A stretch of 64,000 nucleotides of DNA from Mycobacterium sp. 236(2023). GTDB lineage: Bacteria > Actinomycetota > Actinomycetes > Mycobacteriales > Mycobacteriaceae. Of this stretch, positions 21,970 through 30,074 are shown piece by piece (position 1 is the first letter of the stretch; each line of letters opens with the position of its first letter). The stretch is taken from the NCBI RefSeq assembly GCF_029623955.1, contig NZ_JARSBP010000002.1, positions 1,612,001-1,676,000 on the forward strand. Reading direction: 5' to 3'. Below the pieces are notes generated by a model. That model was not told the origin of the DNA. It saw only the letters and a list, made by a program, of their open reading frames with translations, and searched no databases. The position numbers were made by a program, and so were the translations under genes.

Positions 21970-23127
21970 ATGTCTTCTTCGAGCTCCAGAACCCTGCGCA
22001 TCGCCATGAACGGCGTGACCGGCCGCATGGGCTACCGCCAGCACCTGTTGCGTTCCATCCTGCCTCTGCGTGATACCGGACTGCTCCTCGACGACGGCTC
22101 GCGCGTCGCGGTGGAACCGATCCTGGTGGGCCGCAACGCCGACAAGATCGCCGACCTCGCCGCTGCACACGGAGTCACCGAGTGGACCACCGACGTGGCC
22201 TCGGTGATCGCCGACCCGACCGTCGACGTGTACTTCGACGCACAGGTGACATCACGGCGCGTCGAGGCGCTGTCTGCTGCCATCAAGGCGGGCAAGCACG
22301 TCTACACCGAAAAGCCGACCGCTGAAACCCTCACCGAGGCAATCGAACTGGCACGCATGGCGGAGAACGCCGGGGTCGTGGCCGGTGTCGTGCACGACAA
22401 GCTCTACCTCCCCGGTCTGGTGAAACTGCGCAGGCTGGTCGACGAGGGCTTCTTCGGCCGCATCCTGTCGATGCGCGGTGAGTTCGGCTACTGGGTGTTC
22501 GAGGGCGACGGTCAGCCGGCGCAGCGGCCCAGCTGGAACTACCGTGCCGAGGACGGCGGCGGCATCACGGTCGACATGTTCTGCCACTGGAATTACGTGA
22601 TGGAGGGACTGCTCGGCGCGGTGCAGGCCGTGACCGCCCGCGCGGTCACCCACATCCCGACACGGTGGGACGAGGCGGGCCAGGAATATCCGGCCACAGC
22701 AGATGACGCCGCGTACGGCATCTTCGAACTCGACGGTGGCGTCATCGCGCAGATCAACTCGTCGTGGGCGGTGCGCGTCTACCGGGACGAGCTCGTCGAG
22801 TTCCAGATCGACGGCACCCACGGCTCAGCCGTCGCCGGTCTGCGCAACTGCGTCGCGCAGCAGCGCGCGCATACGCCCAAACCCGTGTGGAATCCCGATC
22901 TTCCGGTCACCGAGAAGTTCCGCGACCAGTGGCTCGAGGTGCCCGCCAATGCCGATCTCGATAACGGCTTCAAGTTGCAGTGGGAGGAGTTTTTGCGCGA
23001 CGTGCTCGCCGAGCGGCCGCACCGTTTCGGTCTGCTCTCGGCCGCCCGTGGCGTGCAGTTGGCCGAACTGGGCCTGAAGAGCTCGGCCGAAGGTCGCCGC
23101 CTCGAGGTTCCGGAGATCGTGCTGTGA
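21970..23127 (+). CDS. Gfo/Idh/MocA-family oxidoreductase
   Basis: A 385-residue NAD(P)-dependent dehydrogenase. The N-terminal Rossmann domain starts LRIAMNGVTGRMGYRQH and contains the family signature AGKHVYTEKPTAE. The C-terminal alpha/beta domain supplies the substrate site. Members oxidise sugars, inositols or related polyols, often at C1 or C3. Start at ATG 21970 with AAGGA upstream; the open frame begins at 21853. Its stop overlaps the next start by 4 bases. Likely first catabolic step, acting on whatever the neighbouring importer brings in. Confidence 0.85.
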   Translation: MSSSSSRTLRIAMNGVTGRMGYRQHLLRSILPLRDTGLLLDDGSRVAVEPILVGRNADKIADLAAAHGVTEWTTDVASVIADPTVDVYFDAQVTSRRVEALSAAIKAGKHVYTEKPTAETLTEAIELARMAENAGVVAGVVHDKLYLPGLVKLRRLVDEGFFGRILSMRGEFGYWVFEGDGQPAQRPSWNYRAEDGGGITVDMFCHWNYVMEGLLGAVQAVTARAVTHIPTRWDEAGQEYPATADDAAYGIFELDGGVIAQINSSWAVRVYRDELVEFQIDGTHGSAVAGLRNCVAQQRAHTPKPVWNPDLPVTEKFRDQWLEVPANADLDNGFKLQWEEFLRDVLAERPHRFGLLSAARGVQLAELGLKSSAEGRRLEVPEIVL

Positions 23128-24317
23128 CGGCCACGACGGAGGCCCCCGTGGCGTCGGTGCTGCTACCGGTCGACGGCGAACTGCGCCGCCACGATCTCGG
23201 TGCGCCGGGGGACTGGCGACGTCCGGCCCGCCCGATCACGTCCCGCATCGCCTACGCGGCCGCACACGTCGTGCCGAAAGTGCTCGCGGACAACACCCCC
23301 GGTGCGCTCGCGGACCTCGACTGGGACACCACAATGGCCTACCGCCATGAGCTGTGGTCCTACGGTCTGGGCGTCGCCGACGCGATGGACACCGCCCAGC
23401 GCGGAATGGGCCTGGACTGGGCCGCCACCCGTGAGCTCATCGTCCGGTCCGGGCGCGAAGCGGCCGCCGTCGGTGGTCTGCTGGCATGCGGGGCGGGCAC
23501 CGACCAGCTTGCGCTCGCCGACGTCCCTGACGGTCGTCGCGGGCTGGATGCGATCGTCGATGCCTATCGGGAGCAGATCGATGTCGTGCGTGGCGCGGGT
23601 GCCGACGTCATCCTGATGGCGTCCCGGGCGCTGGCTCAGACGGCGACCTCACCCCAGGACTACCTCTCGGTGTACGGCACGCTGCTCGACGAGGCCGACG
23701 AGCCCGTGATCCTGCACTGGCTGGGTGACATGTTCGACCCGGCTTTGCACGGCTACTGGGGAAGCGCAGACATCTTCAGCGCCACTGCGACATTCGAAAG
23801 CCTGGTGCGCCAGCATGCGGACAAGGTGGACGGGGTCAAGGTGTCGCTGCTCGATGCCTCCCACGAGGTCGCGCTGCGCCGCACACTGCCGGCCGGCGTA
23901 CGGCTCTACACCGGCGACGACTTCAACTATCCGGAATTGATCGCCGGGGACGGACTACACCACTCCGACGCACTGCTCGGGATCTTCGCCGCGATCTACC
24001 CCGCCGCCTCGACAGCGCTGCAGCAGTTGGATGCAGGTGATGCCGCCGGCGCTCGGCGCATCCTCGATTCCACGCAGGAGCTGGGCCGGCACATCTTCGC
24101 GGCGCCGACCTATTACTACAAGACCGGAATCGCATTCCTGGCTTGGCTCAACGGTCACCAGCGCAATTTCGCGCTGGTCGGCGGGCTCGCGAGCGGCCGC
24201 TCGGTCACGCATCTGAGCCGGTTGTTCGTGCTGGCCGATCGTGCAGGACTGCTCGCCGATCCGGAGCTGGCCGCGGATCGGATGCGCACGTTCCTTTCCG
24301 TGAACGGGGTGAGCTGA
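23124..24317 (+). CDS. DUF993 protein, DapA-like aldolase superfamily
   Basis: A 397-residue protein of the DUF993 family, related to the dihydrodipicolinate synthase/N-acetylneuraminate lyase fold. Lys239 in VDGVKVSLLD sits where Schiff-base lysines lie in that superfamily (compare VAIKDAKGD in dapA of this window). Other conserved-looking blocks are PVILHWLGDMFDPAL and RLYTGDDFNYPELI. A C-C bond-cleaving aldolase role is therefore plausible but unproven. The GTG start overlaps the dehydrogenase stop by 4 bases, and the next ATG overlaps its own stop. Confidence 0.75.
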   Translation: MTATTEAPVASVLLPVDGELRRHDLGAPGDWRRPARPITSRIAYAAAHVVPKVLADNTPGALADLDWDTTMAYRHELWSYGLGVADAMDTAQRGMGLDWAATRELIVRSGREAAAVGGLLACGAGTDQLALADVPDGRRGLDAIVDAYREQIDVVRGAGADVILMASRALAQTATSPQDYLSVYGTLLDEADEPVILHWLGDMFDPALHGYWGSADIFSATATFESLVRQHADKVDGVKVSLLDASHEVALRRTLPAGVRLYTGDDFNYPELIAGDGLHHSDALLGIFAAIYPAASTALQQLDAGDAAGARRILDSTQELGRHIFAAPTYYYKTGIAFLAWLNGHQRNFALVGGLASGRSVTHLSRLFVLADRAGLLADPELAADRMRTFLSVNGVS

Positions 24318-25138
24318 TGTTCGACCGTCTGTCGCTCAACACGATGACCACCAAGAGTTGGACCCTGCGCGAAGCCGTGGAGGCCACCGCCGCCGCGGGC
24401 CTTCCCGCGATAGGTCTGTGGCGTGACCGGGTTGCCGAGACAGGCGTCGATGACGCCGCAAAGATCGTGCTGGACAACGGTTTACGCGTATCGAGCCTGT
24501 GTCGCGGCGGATTTCTCACCGGCATCGGGGACGGTACCGCGGCTCTCGATGACAACCGGCGGGCCATCGACGAAGCGGCACAACTCGGTACCCCAGAGCT
24601 TGTGATGGTCGTCGGCGGGGTACCCGATCGCGACCTGGTCGGAGCACGGGTACGGCTCGCCGAGCGCCTCGCTGAACTCGTGCCCTACGCCGCCGACCGG
24701 GATGTGCGGTTGGCGCTGGAACCACTGCATCCGGTGTTCTGTGCCGATCGTGCGGTCATCAGCACGCTGGCCCAGGCGCTCGACCTTGCAGCCCCGCATC
24801 CCGCGCGAACCGTCGGCGTCGTCGTCGACACCTACCACGTGTGGTGGGACCCGACCCTGGCCGAATCGGTTGGCCGCGCCGGCGCCGAGGGCCGGATCAG
24901 CAGCTACCAGATCTGTGACTGGCTGGTGCCGATGGCCGCCGATCCGCTGGTGTCGCGCGGCATGATGGGCGACGGCGTCATCGACTTCACCTCGATCACC
25001 GCGCTGGTGCGCGATACCGGCTACACCGGTGACATCGAGGTGGAGATCTTCAACGAATCCGTCTGGGCGACAGACGGAGCCACGGTTCTGGAGACGATGA
25101 AGCAGCGCTACCGGGAGCTGGTCCTCCCCGCGCTCTAG
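24317..25138 (+). CDS. Xylose isomerase-like TIM barrel (AP_endonuc_2)
   Basis: A 273-residue sugar phosphate isomerase/epimerase-type TIM barrel. Candidate metal ligands are the Glu in LALEPLHPV, the Asp/His in VVDTYHVWWDP and the Glu in IEVEIFNES. Members isomerise, epimerise or dehydrate keto-sugars and inosose-like compounds. The ATG overlaps the DUF993 stop. With the dehydrogenase and the aldolase-like protein it forms a three-step oxidise/rearrange/cleave cassette. Its end overlaps the convergent hydratase gene by 4 bases. Confidence 0.82.
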   Translation: MFDRLSLNTMTTKSWTLREAVEATAAAGLPAIGLWRDRVAETGVDDAAKIVLDNGLRVSSLCRGGFLTGIGDGTAALDDNRRAIDEAAQLGTPELVMVVGGVPDRDLVGARVRLAERLAELVPYAADRDVRLALEPLHPVFCADRAVISTLAQALDLAAPHPARTVGVVVDTYHVWWDPTLAESVGRAGAEGRISSYQICDWLVPMAADPLVSRGMMGDGVIDFTSITALVRDTGYTGDIEVEIFNESVWATDGATVLETMKQRYRELVLPAL

Positions 25139-25899
25139 CGCACCTGGGACCGGCCCCTTTCCATCACCGCGCTGCGGCTCTCGGCGATATCGTCACCGCT
25201 GGCGGTCTTCATCCACTCGCGTGCCGCCGCGGCCTCCTGCCACAGAGGACCGGCGTTCTGCGCATCGTCGATGTCGTGGTAGGACGCCAGCAGTGAACGG
25301 ACGGCCTTCTGGTTGTTGCCGACGATCGACGTTGCGATGCGGCGCGCAGTGTCGAGGAGTTCGGCGTGCGGCACCACCTGGGTGACCAGGCCGCAGCGCA
25401 GCGCCTCCTCGGCCGACAGATAGTCGCCCGTCATGCTCATCCGCCGGGCCATGCCGACGCCGACCTTCTGCGGCAGACGCACCGACAGCCCCCACGTCGG
25501 CAGCAGACCGACGCGGGCGTGCGTGTCGGCGAAACGCGCTTGATCGGAGGCGATCAGGATGTCGCAGTACAGCGCGATCTCCAGCCCGCCGGTCACGGCG
25601 GCACCGTTGATGGCGCCGATCACCGGCTTGGTCATCGGCGGCCATTTGGGGGAGATGTCGGGCAGGTCGGTGGTGTCGCCGAGTTCCTTGAGATCGAGGC
25701 CCGCGCAGAACACCGGATCAGCGCCTGTGAGGATGACGACGTCGACGTCATCGGCGGCCTGGGCATCGCGCAACGCCGCGAACAGGCTTGTGCGCAGAGC
25801 GGACGACAGTGCATTACGGGAGCCGGGCCGGTTCAACGTCAGGGTGCGAATGCGGTCGCGGGTGTCGATCAGCAGGACGTCCTCAGCGGGGGTGCTCAT
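25135..25899 (-). CDS. Enoyl-CoA hydratase/isomerase family protein
   Basis: A 254-residue crotonase-fold protein. The oxyanion-hole segments are FCAGLDLKELGD and INGAAVTGGLEIALYCD. The two Glu residues of classical hydratases are not both obvious: the second block reads RVGLLPTWGLSVRLPQKVG, so the reaction (hydratase, isomerase, thioesterase-like) is uncertain. It probably corresponds to echA16 of M. tuberculosis, which lies beside ugp and dinF there. Start at ATG 25899, with a -10 element 6 bases upstream. Confidence 0.85.
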   Translation of the reverse strand: MSTPAEDVLLIDTRDRIRTLTLNRPGSRNALSSALRTSLFAALRDAQAADDVDVVILTGADPVFCAGLDLKELGDTTDLPDISPKWPPMTKPVIGAINGAAVTGGLEIALYCDILIASDQARFADTHARVGLLPTWGLSVRLPQKVGVGMARRMSMTGDYLSAEEALRCGLVTQVVPHAELLDTARRIATSIVGNNQKAVRSLLASYHDIDDAQNAGPLWQEAAAAREWMKTASGDDIAESRSAVMERGRSQVR

Positions 25900-25905
25900 C
25901 CGCTC

Positions 25906-25911
25906 ACCGTA
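25906..25911 (-). promoter_or_regulatory. -10 element of the enoyl-CoA hydratase gene
   Basis: TACGGT on the minus strand, 6 bases before ATG 25899. It shares a 44-base intergenic region with the divergent -10 at 25931, so the two promoters are back to back. Confidence 0.45.
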
Positions 25912-25930
25912 TCGACACGTGTCAAGCGCC

Positions 25931-25936
25931 TATCGT
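25931..25936 (+). promoter_or_regulatory. -10 element of the DUF2277 gene
   Basis: TATCGT lies 7 bases before ATG 25944. The GGAGG between them is too close to the start to act as a normal ribosome-binding site, which favours leaderless initiation. Confidence 0.4.
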
Positions 25937-25943
25937 GGAGGTC

Positions 25944-26210
25944 ATGTGCCGAAACATCACGGAGTTGCGCGGCCTGGAACCGGCCGCGACCGGAGAAGAG
26001 ATCGAGGCTGCTGCGCGCCAGTACGTGCGTAAGGTCAGTGGCATCACCCGCCCCTCCGGCGCCAACGCCGAAGCGTTCGAGGCGGCGGTCGCCGACGTCA
26101 CAGCGGTGACGCACCGGTTGCTCGACAACCTGGCACCGCGCAGGCAGCCACCGAAAACCGTTCCGCCGCTGCGCCGCCCAGAAGTGCGGGCGCGTCTCGG
26201 TCTGGGATGA
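25944..26210 (+). CDS. DUF2277 family protein
   Basis: An 88-residue protein that matches the DUF2277 family from its very start (MCRNITELRGLEPAATGEEIEAAARQYVRKVSG, quoted in part). The conserved MCRNI and RQYVRKVSG blocks suggest a small helical DNA- or protein-binding role, but no function is known to me. It overlaps the next gene by 4 bases and is co-transcribed with it. Confidence 0.8.
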   Translation: MCRNITELRGLEPAATGEEIEAAARQYVRKVSGITRPSGANAEAFEAAVADVTAVTHRLLDNLAPRRQPPKTVPPLRRPEVRARLGLG

Positions 26211-26767
26211 CCGCGACGCTGACCCAGCCCGCGCTCAAGGAGTGGGGAGCGGTGGTGCACGCGACGCTCGACGGCAGGCAGACAGTGCTGCTGCGCAAGG
26301 GCGGCATCCACGAGAAGCGGTTCGAGGTCGCCGCATCCCGGTTCCTGTTCTTCCCGACCGTCGCGCACAGCCACGCCGAACGGGTCCGTCCCGAACACCG
26401 TGAGCTCCTCGACTGTGCCGCCGCCGACAGCACCGAGGACGCCGTCGTCATCCGTGCCGGCGCCCGGGTGGTTGCCGCCATCGCGGTCGAGCGGCCCGAA
26501 GGTTTGAAAGAGATTGCGCCGCTGCATATCTGGACCGAAGAGTCTGTGCAGGCCGACCGGCTGGATTTCAGGCCGAGGCATCGGTTGACGGTGCTCGTCA
26601 TCGCGGCGACGCCGCTGGCCGAACCGGTGCGTCTGACCCGCACGCCCGACTACCGGGGATGCAACAGCTGGGTGCAGCTGCCGCTCAATCCGGTCTGGGG
26701 ACTGCCGGTCCACGACGACGCGACGCTCGACGACCTCGCGCGCCGCGTCCGCGACTCAGTCGGTTGA
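26207..26767 (+). CDS. DUF1802 family protein
   Basis: A 186-residue protein of the DUF1802 family, recognised by LKEWGAVVHATLDGRQTVLLRKGGIHE near the N terminus (quoted in part) and by the FLFFPTVAHSHAERV block. Some relatives are annotated as hypothetical restriction-associated or NTPase-less proteins; no function is established. The ATG overlaps the DUF2277 stop by 4 bases, and the 3' end overlaps the convergent hydrolase gene by 12 bases. Confidence 0.75.
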   Translation: MTATLTQPALKEWGAVVHATLDGRQTVLLRKGGIHEKRFEVAASRFLFFPTVAHSHAERVRPEHRELLDCAAADSTEDAVVIRAGARVVAAIAVERPEGLKEIAPLHIWTEESVQADRLDFRPRHRLTVLVIAATPLAEPVRLTRTPDYRGCNSWVQLPLNPVWGLPVHDDATLDDLARRVRDSVG

Positions 26768-28372
26768 GACCGGCAGCACGAGGCGTGTCTCGTCGCCGAG
26801 AGTGATCGTATGCCGGGCCGTCGCGAAAGCCGTTCCGCTGGACGAGAGTTCGCCGGTGCCGCGGTTGCGCAGGAACCGCGGATGCGAGCCACCCGCGACG
26901 AGCACACGGATCCGGGACCCGGCGGGGAAGGTCCACGCGACCGCATCCATCTCGATGCGAGCCACCCCCGACGTCGGTGCGGACGCCAGATAGCCGTCGC
27001 TGACGTTGCGGGAACGGCCATGCGGGTCGACCTGACTGATCCGCACGAACAGATCGTTGTGCGGATTCGTGCACTCGTGGGACACCTCGAACACCGGTGT
27101 CCCGATGACGCGCAGGTCCGCGGGTAACGGCGCCCCCGTGAATGTCACGGTGTCGGCACGCCGCGCCAGCGACGTGTCGTCGCGGTAGCCGCCGACGGTG
27201 GACAGGAGACGGCCGCCGACCGTCGGCGTCGGGTCGGCAGGGTTGTAGACGAACGCTTCCGATCCACCGGAATCAGGTGCGGCAGTGTCGAGACCACCGC
27301 CTGGGTGAAGATGGAGAACCTGCTCCTTGGTCACCGGCGGCCAACTCGGCAGGTCTCGCCAGCCCTCACCCTTGACATGGATCCGGACGGGCGCGGTCCG
27401 CGTCGACGGCGCGCCACCGAGGTGGGTGCCCAGCCAGTCCAGCGTCTCGCGGAGCACCGTCGGCGCAGCCTTGGTCATCATCTGGCCGTGCGTCCACGGG
27501 CCCACCGTCAGGCCGACGGGCACATCGCGAGCGGTCAGCGCGCGGTACTGCTCCAGGGTCTGCTCCAGGAACAGGTCCTGCCAGCCCGTCAGCAGCAGGA
27601 CGGGAATCTCGGCGCGCTGCAATGCATCCCGAAGATGAATCCGGGACCAGAAGGGATCGTCGGCATCGGGGTGGTCGAGCCACGACTCGAACCACGGTGC
27701 CCCGGCCCCGAGCAGGGCGCGGGTCGACGTTCCGAGCGGAGAACCCAGGGAGGCCCGCGTCACCCGCTGCTGCGACCGGGCCTGACGGGCGAGAAGGCGG
27801 AGCCGGTTCGGGTCCTCCTGGCGCGAGACCATATCGCTCCAGCCGAGGAAATCGTTGAGGCCGAACGATCCCATGCCCCAACGAGGTCCGCTGGCGTCGT
27901 GCAGTCCCACCGTGATGACTGCCGCCTTCATCTCCGGCGGGGGATCGTGCAGCAGCGCCCACTGGGTGAAGCCGAGGTACGACAGCCCGACGGTGGCGAA
28001 CGAGCCGGTGAACCAGGATTGCTCGCGCAGCCAGGCGACGGTGTCGGCACCGTCGTCGATCTCGTTGACCATCGGGTCGAACTCGCCCCCGGAGCCGAAC
28101 GTGCCGCGGACGCTCTGAAACAGCACGTGGTAGCCGCGGGCGGCGTACACGGCGCCGAACAGCGCGGAGAACGGCCAACCTCTCCCGTAGGGGGCCCGCA
28201 CGAGCAGGGTGCCGGCAGGCTTGTCGGTGCGGGGCGCGTAGTGGTTGGCGATCAACTCGACGCCGTCACGCATCGGCACCCGCACGTGGCGCTCGACGGC
28301 GAATCCGGTCGTGGACGGCGGCAGCCGCAGCACGCTGCTGAGCTTCGCCGTGGCGGCCTGCTGGAGAGTCAC
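26756..28372 (-). CDS. CocE/NonD family alpha/beta hydrolase
   Basis: A 538-residue X-Pro dipeptidyl-peptidase (S15)/cocaine-esterase-like serine hydrolase. The nucleophile is in VGLSYLGFTQW, the acid in LTGWQDLFLEQ, the His in VGPWTHGQM, and a C-terminal jelly-roll domain follows from about residue 330. No signal peptide is seen, so it is probably cytoplasmic. It resembles Rv2800 of M. tuberculosis by position. Physiological substrate (ester or amide) unknown. Start at GTG 28372, with TAACCT 6 bases upstream. Confidence 0.87.
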   Translation of the reverse strand: MTLQQAATAKLSSVLRLPPSTTGFAVERHVRVPMRDGVELIANHYAPRTDKPAGTLLVRAPYGRGWPFSALFGAVYAARGYHVLFQSVRGTFGSGGEFDPMVNEIDDGADTVAWLREQSWFTGSFATVGLSYLGFTQWALLHDPPPEMKAAVITVGLHDASGPRWGMGSFGLNDFLGWSDMVSRQEDPNRLRLLARQARSQQRVTRASLGSPLGTSTRALLGAGAPWFESWLDHPDADDPFWSRIHLRDALQRAEIPVLLLTGWQDLFLEQTLEQYRALTARDVPVGLTVGPWTHGQMMTKAAPTVLRETLDWLGTHLGGAPSTRTAPVRIHVKGEGWRDLPSWPPVTKEQVLHLHPGGGLDTAAPDSGGSEAFVYNPADPTPTVGGRLLSTVGGYRDDTSLARRADTVTFTGAPLPADLRVIGTPVFEVSHECTNPHNDLFVRISQVDPHGRSRNVSDGYLASAPTSGVARIEMDAVAWTFPAGSRIRVLVAGGSHPRFLRNRGTGELSSSGTAFATARHTITLGDETRLVLPVSTD

Positions 28373-28378
28373 GCCACG

Positions 28379-28384
28379 AGGTTA
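28379..28384 (-). promoter_or_regulatory. -10 element of the CocE-like hydrolase gene
   Basis: TAACCT on the minus strand, 6 bases before GTG 28372. It lies just after the stop of the upstream minus-strand gene, giving the hydrolase its own leaderless promoter. Confidence 0.4.
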
Positions 28385-28389
28385 CAAAC

Positions 28390-28974
28390 TCAGTAGATGT
28401 AGGAGGGGCTGAGCTCGTGGGCGCGCTGCAGGTTGGTCTGCAGGCAGTCGGGGTCGGGCTCGGAGTAGATCGGTGAGTAGAACAGCGACTGCTGGATCAC
28501 GCCGTAACTGGTCTTGAACGCGATCATGCAGGTGATCCACCAGCGGTTGTTCCAGTCCGTCGGTTTCATGATCCAGTACTGGGCGGCGCGGTGGCCGTTG
28601 ATGTCGAGTTCGACCGCATCGGGCGGCAGCGTCTGCTCGTAGGTGCGCCACACGAACGCCTCGACGGCCATCTGGTAATTGCCGGCGTCGTACTTGCAGC
28701 GCAGGCTGTCCTCTGCCGTCGGTGGCGTATAGGCCAGGCCGATGCGTTGCACGACATCGAGGGGAATGTCGCGACACGGGTCGAACGGGTCGGGGTCGGT
28801 GAGCTCGATCACCGGCGACTTGATCGTCGTCGTTGCGTTCGGCAGCGGCGCGAACGTCGAACGCAAGTCGACGCGTCCCGTCGCGGTGGGCCCGACCGGG
28901 TTGGCCTGCACGACCACCACCACCGCTGCGACCAGCGCACACAGCGCTGAGAACAGTCGCAGCTTGGCGACCAT
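28390..28974 (-). CDS. Exported DUF3558-domain protein
   Basis: A 194-residue exported protein. After MVAKLRLF a hydrophobic segment runs to about residue 26. There is no proper lipobox, so it is either cleaved by signal peptidase I or stays membrane-anchored. The mature part has the DUF3558 hallmark DPFDPCRDIPLDVVQRIGL and a second Cys in SLRCKYDAG, then a WWITCM block. These are mycobacterial cell-envelope proteins of unknown function. Position suggests relation to lipoprotein LppV. Start at ATG 28974 with AAGGGGG upstream. Confidence 0.75.
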   Translation of the reverse strand: MVAKLRLFSALCALVAAVVVVVQANPVGPTATGRVDLRSTFAPLPNATTTIKSPVIELTDPDPFDPCRDIPLDVVQRIGLAYTPPTAEDSLRCKYDAGNYQMAVEAFVWRTYEQTLPPDAVELDINGHRAAQYWIMKPTDWNNRWWITCMIAFKTSYGVIQQSLFYSPIYSEPDPDCLQTNLQRAHELSPSYIY

Positions 28975-29112
28975 CGTGAACCCCCTTGGGTGCCGGATGT
29001 CGTGGCCTGTCACACAACGTATCCCGGGAGTGTAGCGGGCGGCGATCAGCCGCTGGGCGGAAACTTAGAACCTGTTCTAGTTGCCACCGGGTGGCCGCCC
29101 CGTGTCCACCAG

Positions 29113-29118
29113 TAGGCT
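29113..29118 (+). promoter_or_regulatory. -10 element of the metallophosphoesterase-pptT operon
   Basis: TAGGCT lies 8 bases before the GTG at 29127, consistent with a leaderless message carrying the metallophosphoesterase and pptT. Confidence 0.45.
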
Positions 29119-29126
29119 GACGGGTT

Positions 29127-30074
29127 GTGACCACTGACGAACGACGCCCGACTTTGTGGGCGGTCAGTGACCTGCATACCGGACACACCGGCAACAAACC
29201 GGTCACCGAGTCGCTGTATCCCGCCTCGCCCGACGACTGGCTGATCGTCGCCGGCGACGTCGGGGAACGGACCGACGAGATCCGGTGGGCACTGGACCTG
29301 CTGCGCAAGCGTTTCGCCAAAGTCATCTGGGTGCCGGGGAACCACGAACTGTGGACCACCCAGCGCGACCCGATGCAGATCTTCGGCAAAGCGCGCTACG
29401 ACTATCTCGTCAACATGTGTGACGAGATGGGCGTCATCACCCCCGAGCATCCCTACCCGGTCTGGAACGAGGAGGGTGGCCCCGCGACCATCGTCCCGAT
29501 GTTCCTGCTCTACGACTATTCGTTCCTGCCGCAGGGGGCGGGGACGAAGGCCGAAGGCCTGGCGATCGCGCGCGAGAAGAACATCGTGGGCACCGACGAG
29601 TACCTGCTGTCGGCCGAGCCGTATTCGACGCGCGACGCCTGGTGTCGCGAGCGGGTGAACTACACCCGTAAGCGGCTCGAGGATCTGGACTGGATGATGC
29701 CGACCGTCCAGGTGAACCACTTCCCGATGGTCCGCGAACCCTGCGACGCGATGTTCTACCCCGAGTTCTCGCTGTGGTGCGGCACCACCGCGACGAAGGA
29801 CTGGCACACCCGCTACAACGCCATCTGCTCGGTCTACGGACATCTGCACATTCCGCGCACCACGTGGTACGACGGCGTGCGCTTCGAAGAGGTGTCGGTC
29901 GGCTACCCGCGAGAGTGGCGTCGCCGCAGGCCGTATCGCTGGCTGCGCCAGATCCTGCCGGACCCCAAGTACGCGCCCGGCTATCTCAACGAGTTCGGCG
30001 GTCATTTCCAGATCACCGACGAGATGCGCGAGAACGCCAAGAAGATGCAGCAGCGGATCAAGGATCGCGCGTGA
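29127..30074 (+). CDS. Metallophosphoesterase (calcineurin-like)
   Basis: A 315-residue dinuclear-metal phosphoesterase. All family motifs are present: SDLHTGH, AGDVGE, PGNHE, VNHFPM and YGHLHIPR. It is coupled to pptT (4-base overlap), as Rv2795c is in M. tuberculosis, where this protein is a phosphopantetheinyl hydrolase that can remove the 4'-phosphopantetheine arm PptT adds. That role is known for the homolog and inferred here from position and motifs. Confidence 0.88.
   Translation: MTTDERRPTLWAVSDLHTGHTGNKPVTESLYPASPDDWLIVAGDVGERTDEIRWALDLLRKRFAKVIWVPGNHELWTTQRDPMQIFGKARYDYLVNMCDEMGVITPEHPYPVWNEEGGPATIVPMFLLYDYSFLPQGAGTKAEGLAIAREKNIVGTDEYLLSAEPYSTRDAWCRERVNYTRKRLEDLDWMMPTVQVNHFPMVREPCDAMFYPEFSLWCGTTATKDWHTRYNAICSVYGHLHIPRTTWYDGVRFEEVSVGYPREWRRRRPYRWLRQILPDPKYAPGYLNEFGGHFQITDEMRENAKKMQQRIKDRA

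Noticed and set aside
28382..29389. 335-codon minus frame overlapping the DUF3558 gene
   Set aside because: It is a different frame over the same DNA with Arg/His-rich, family-less translation; the 28390-28974 frame has the signal peptide and DUF3558 motifs.
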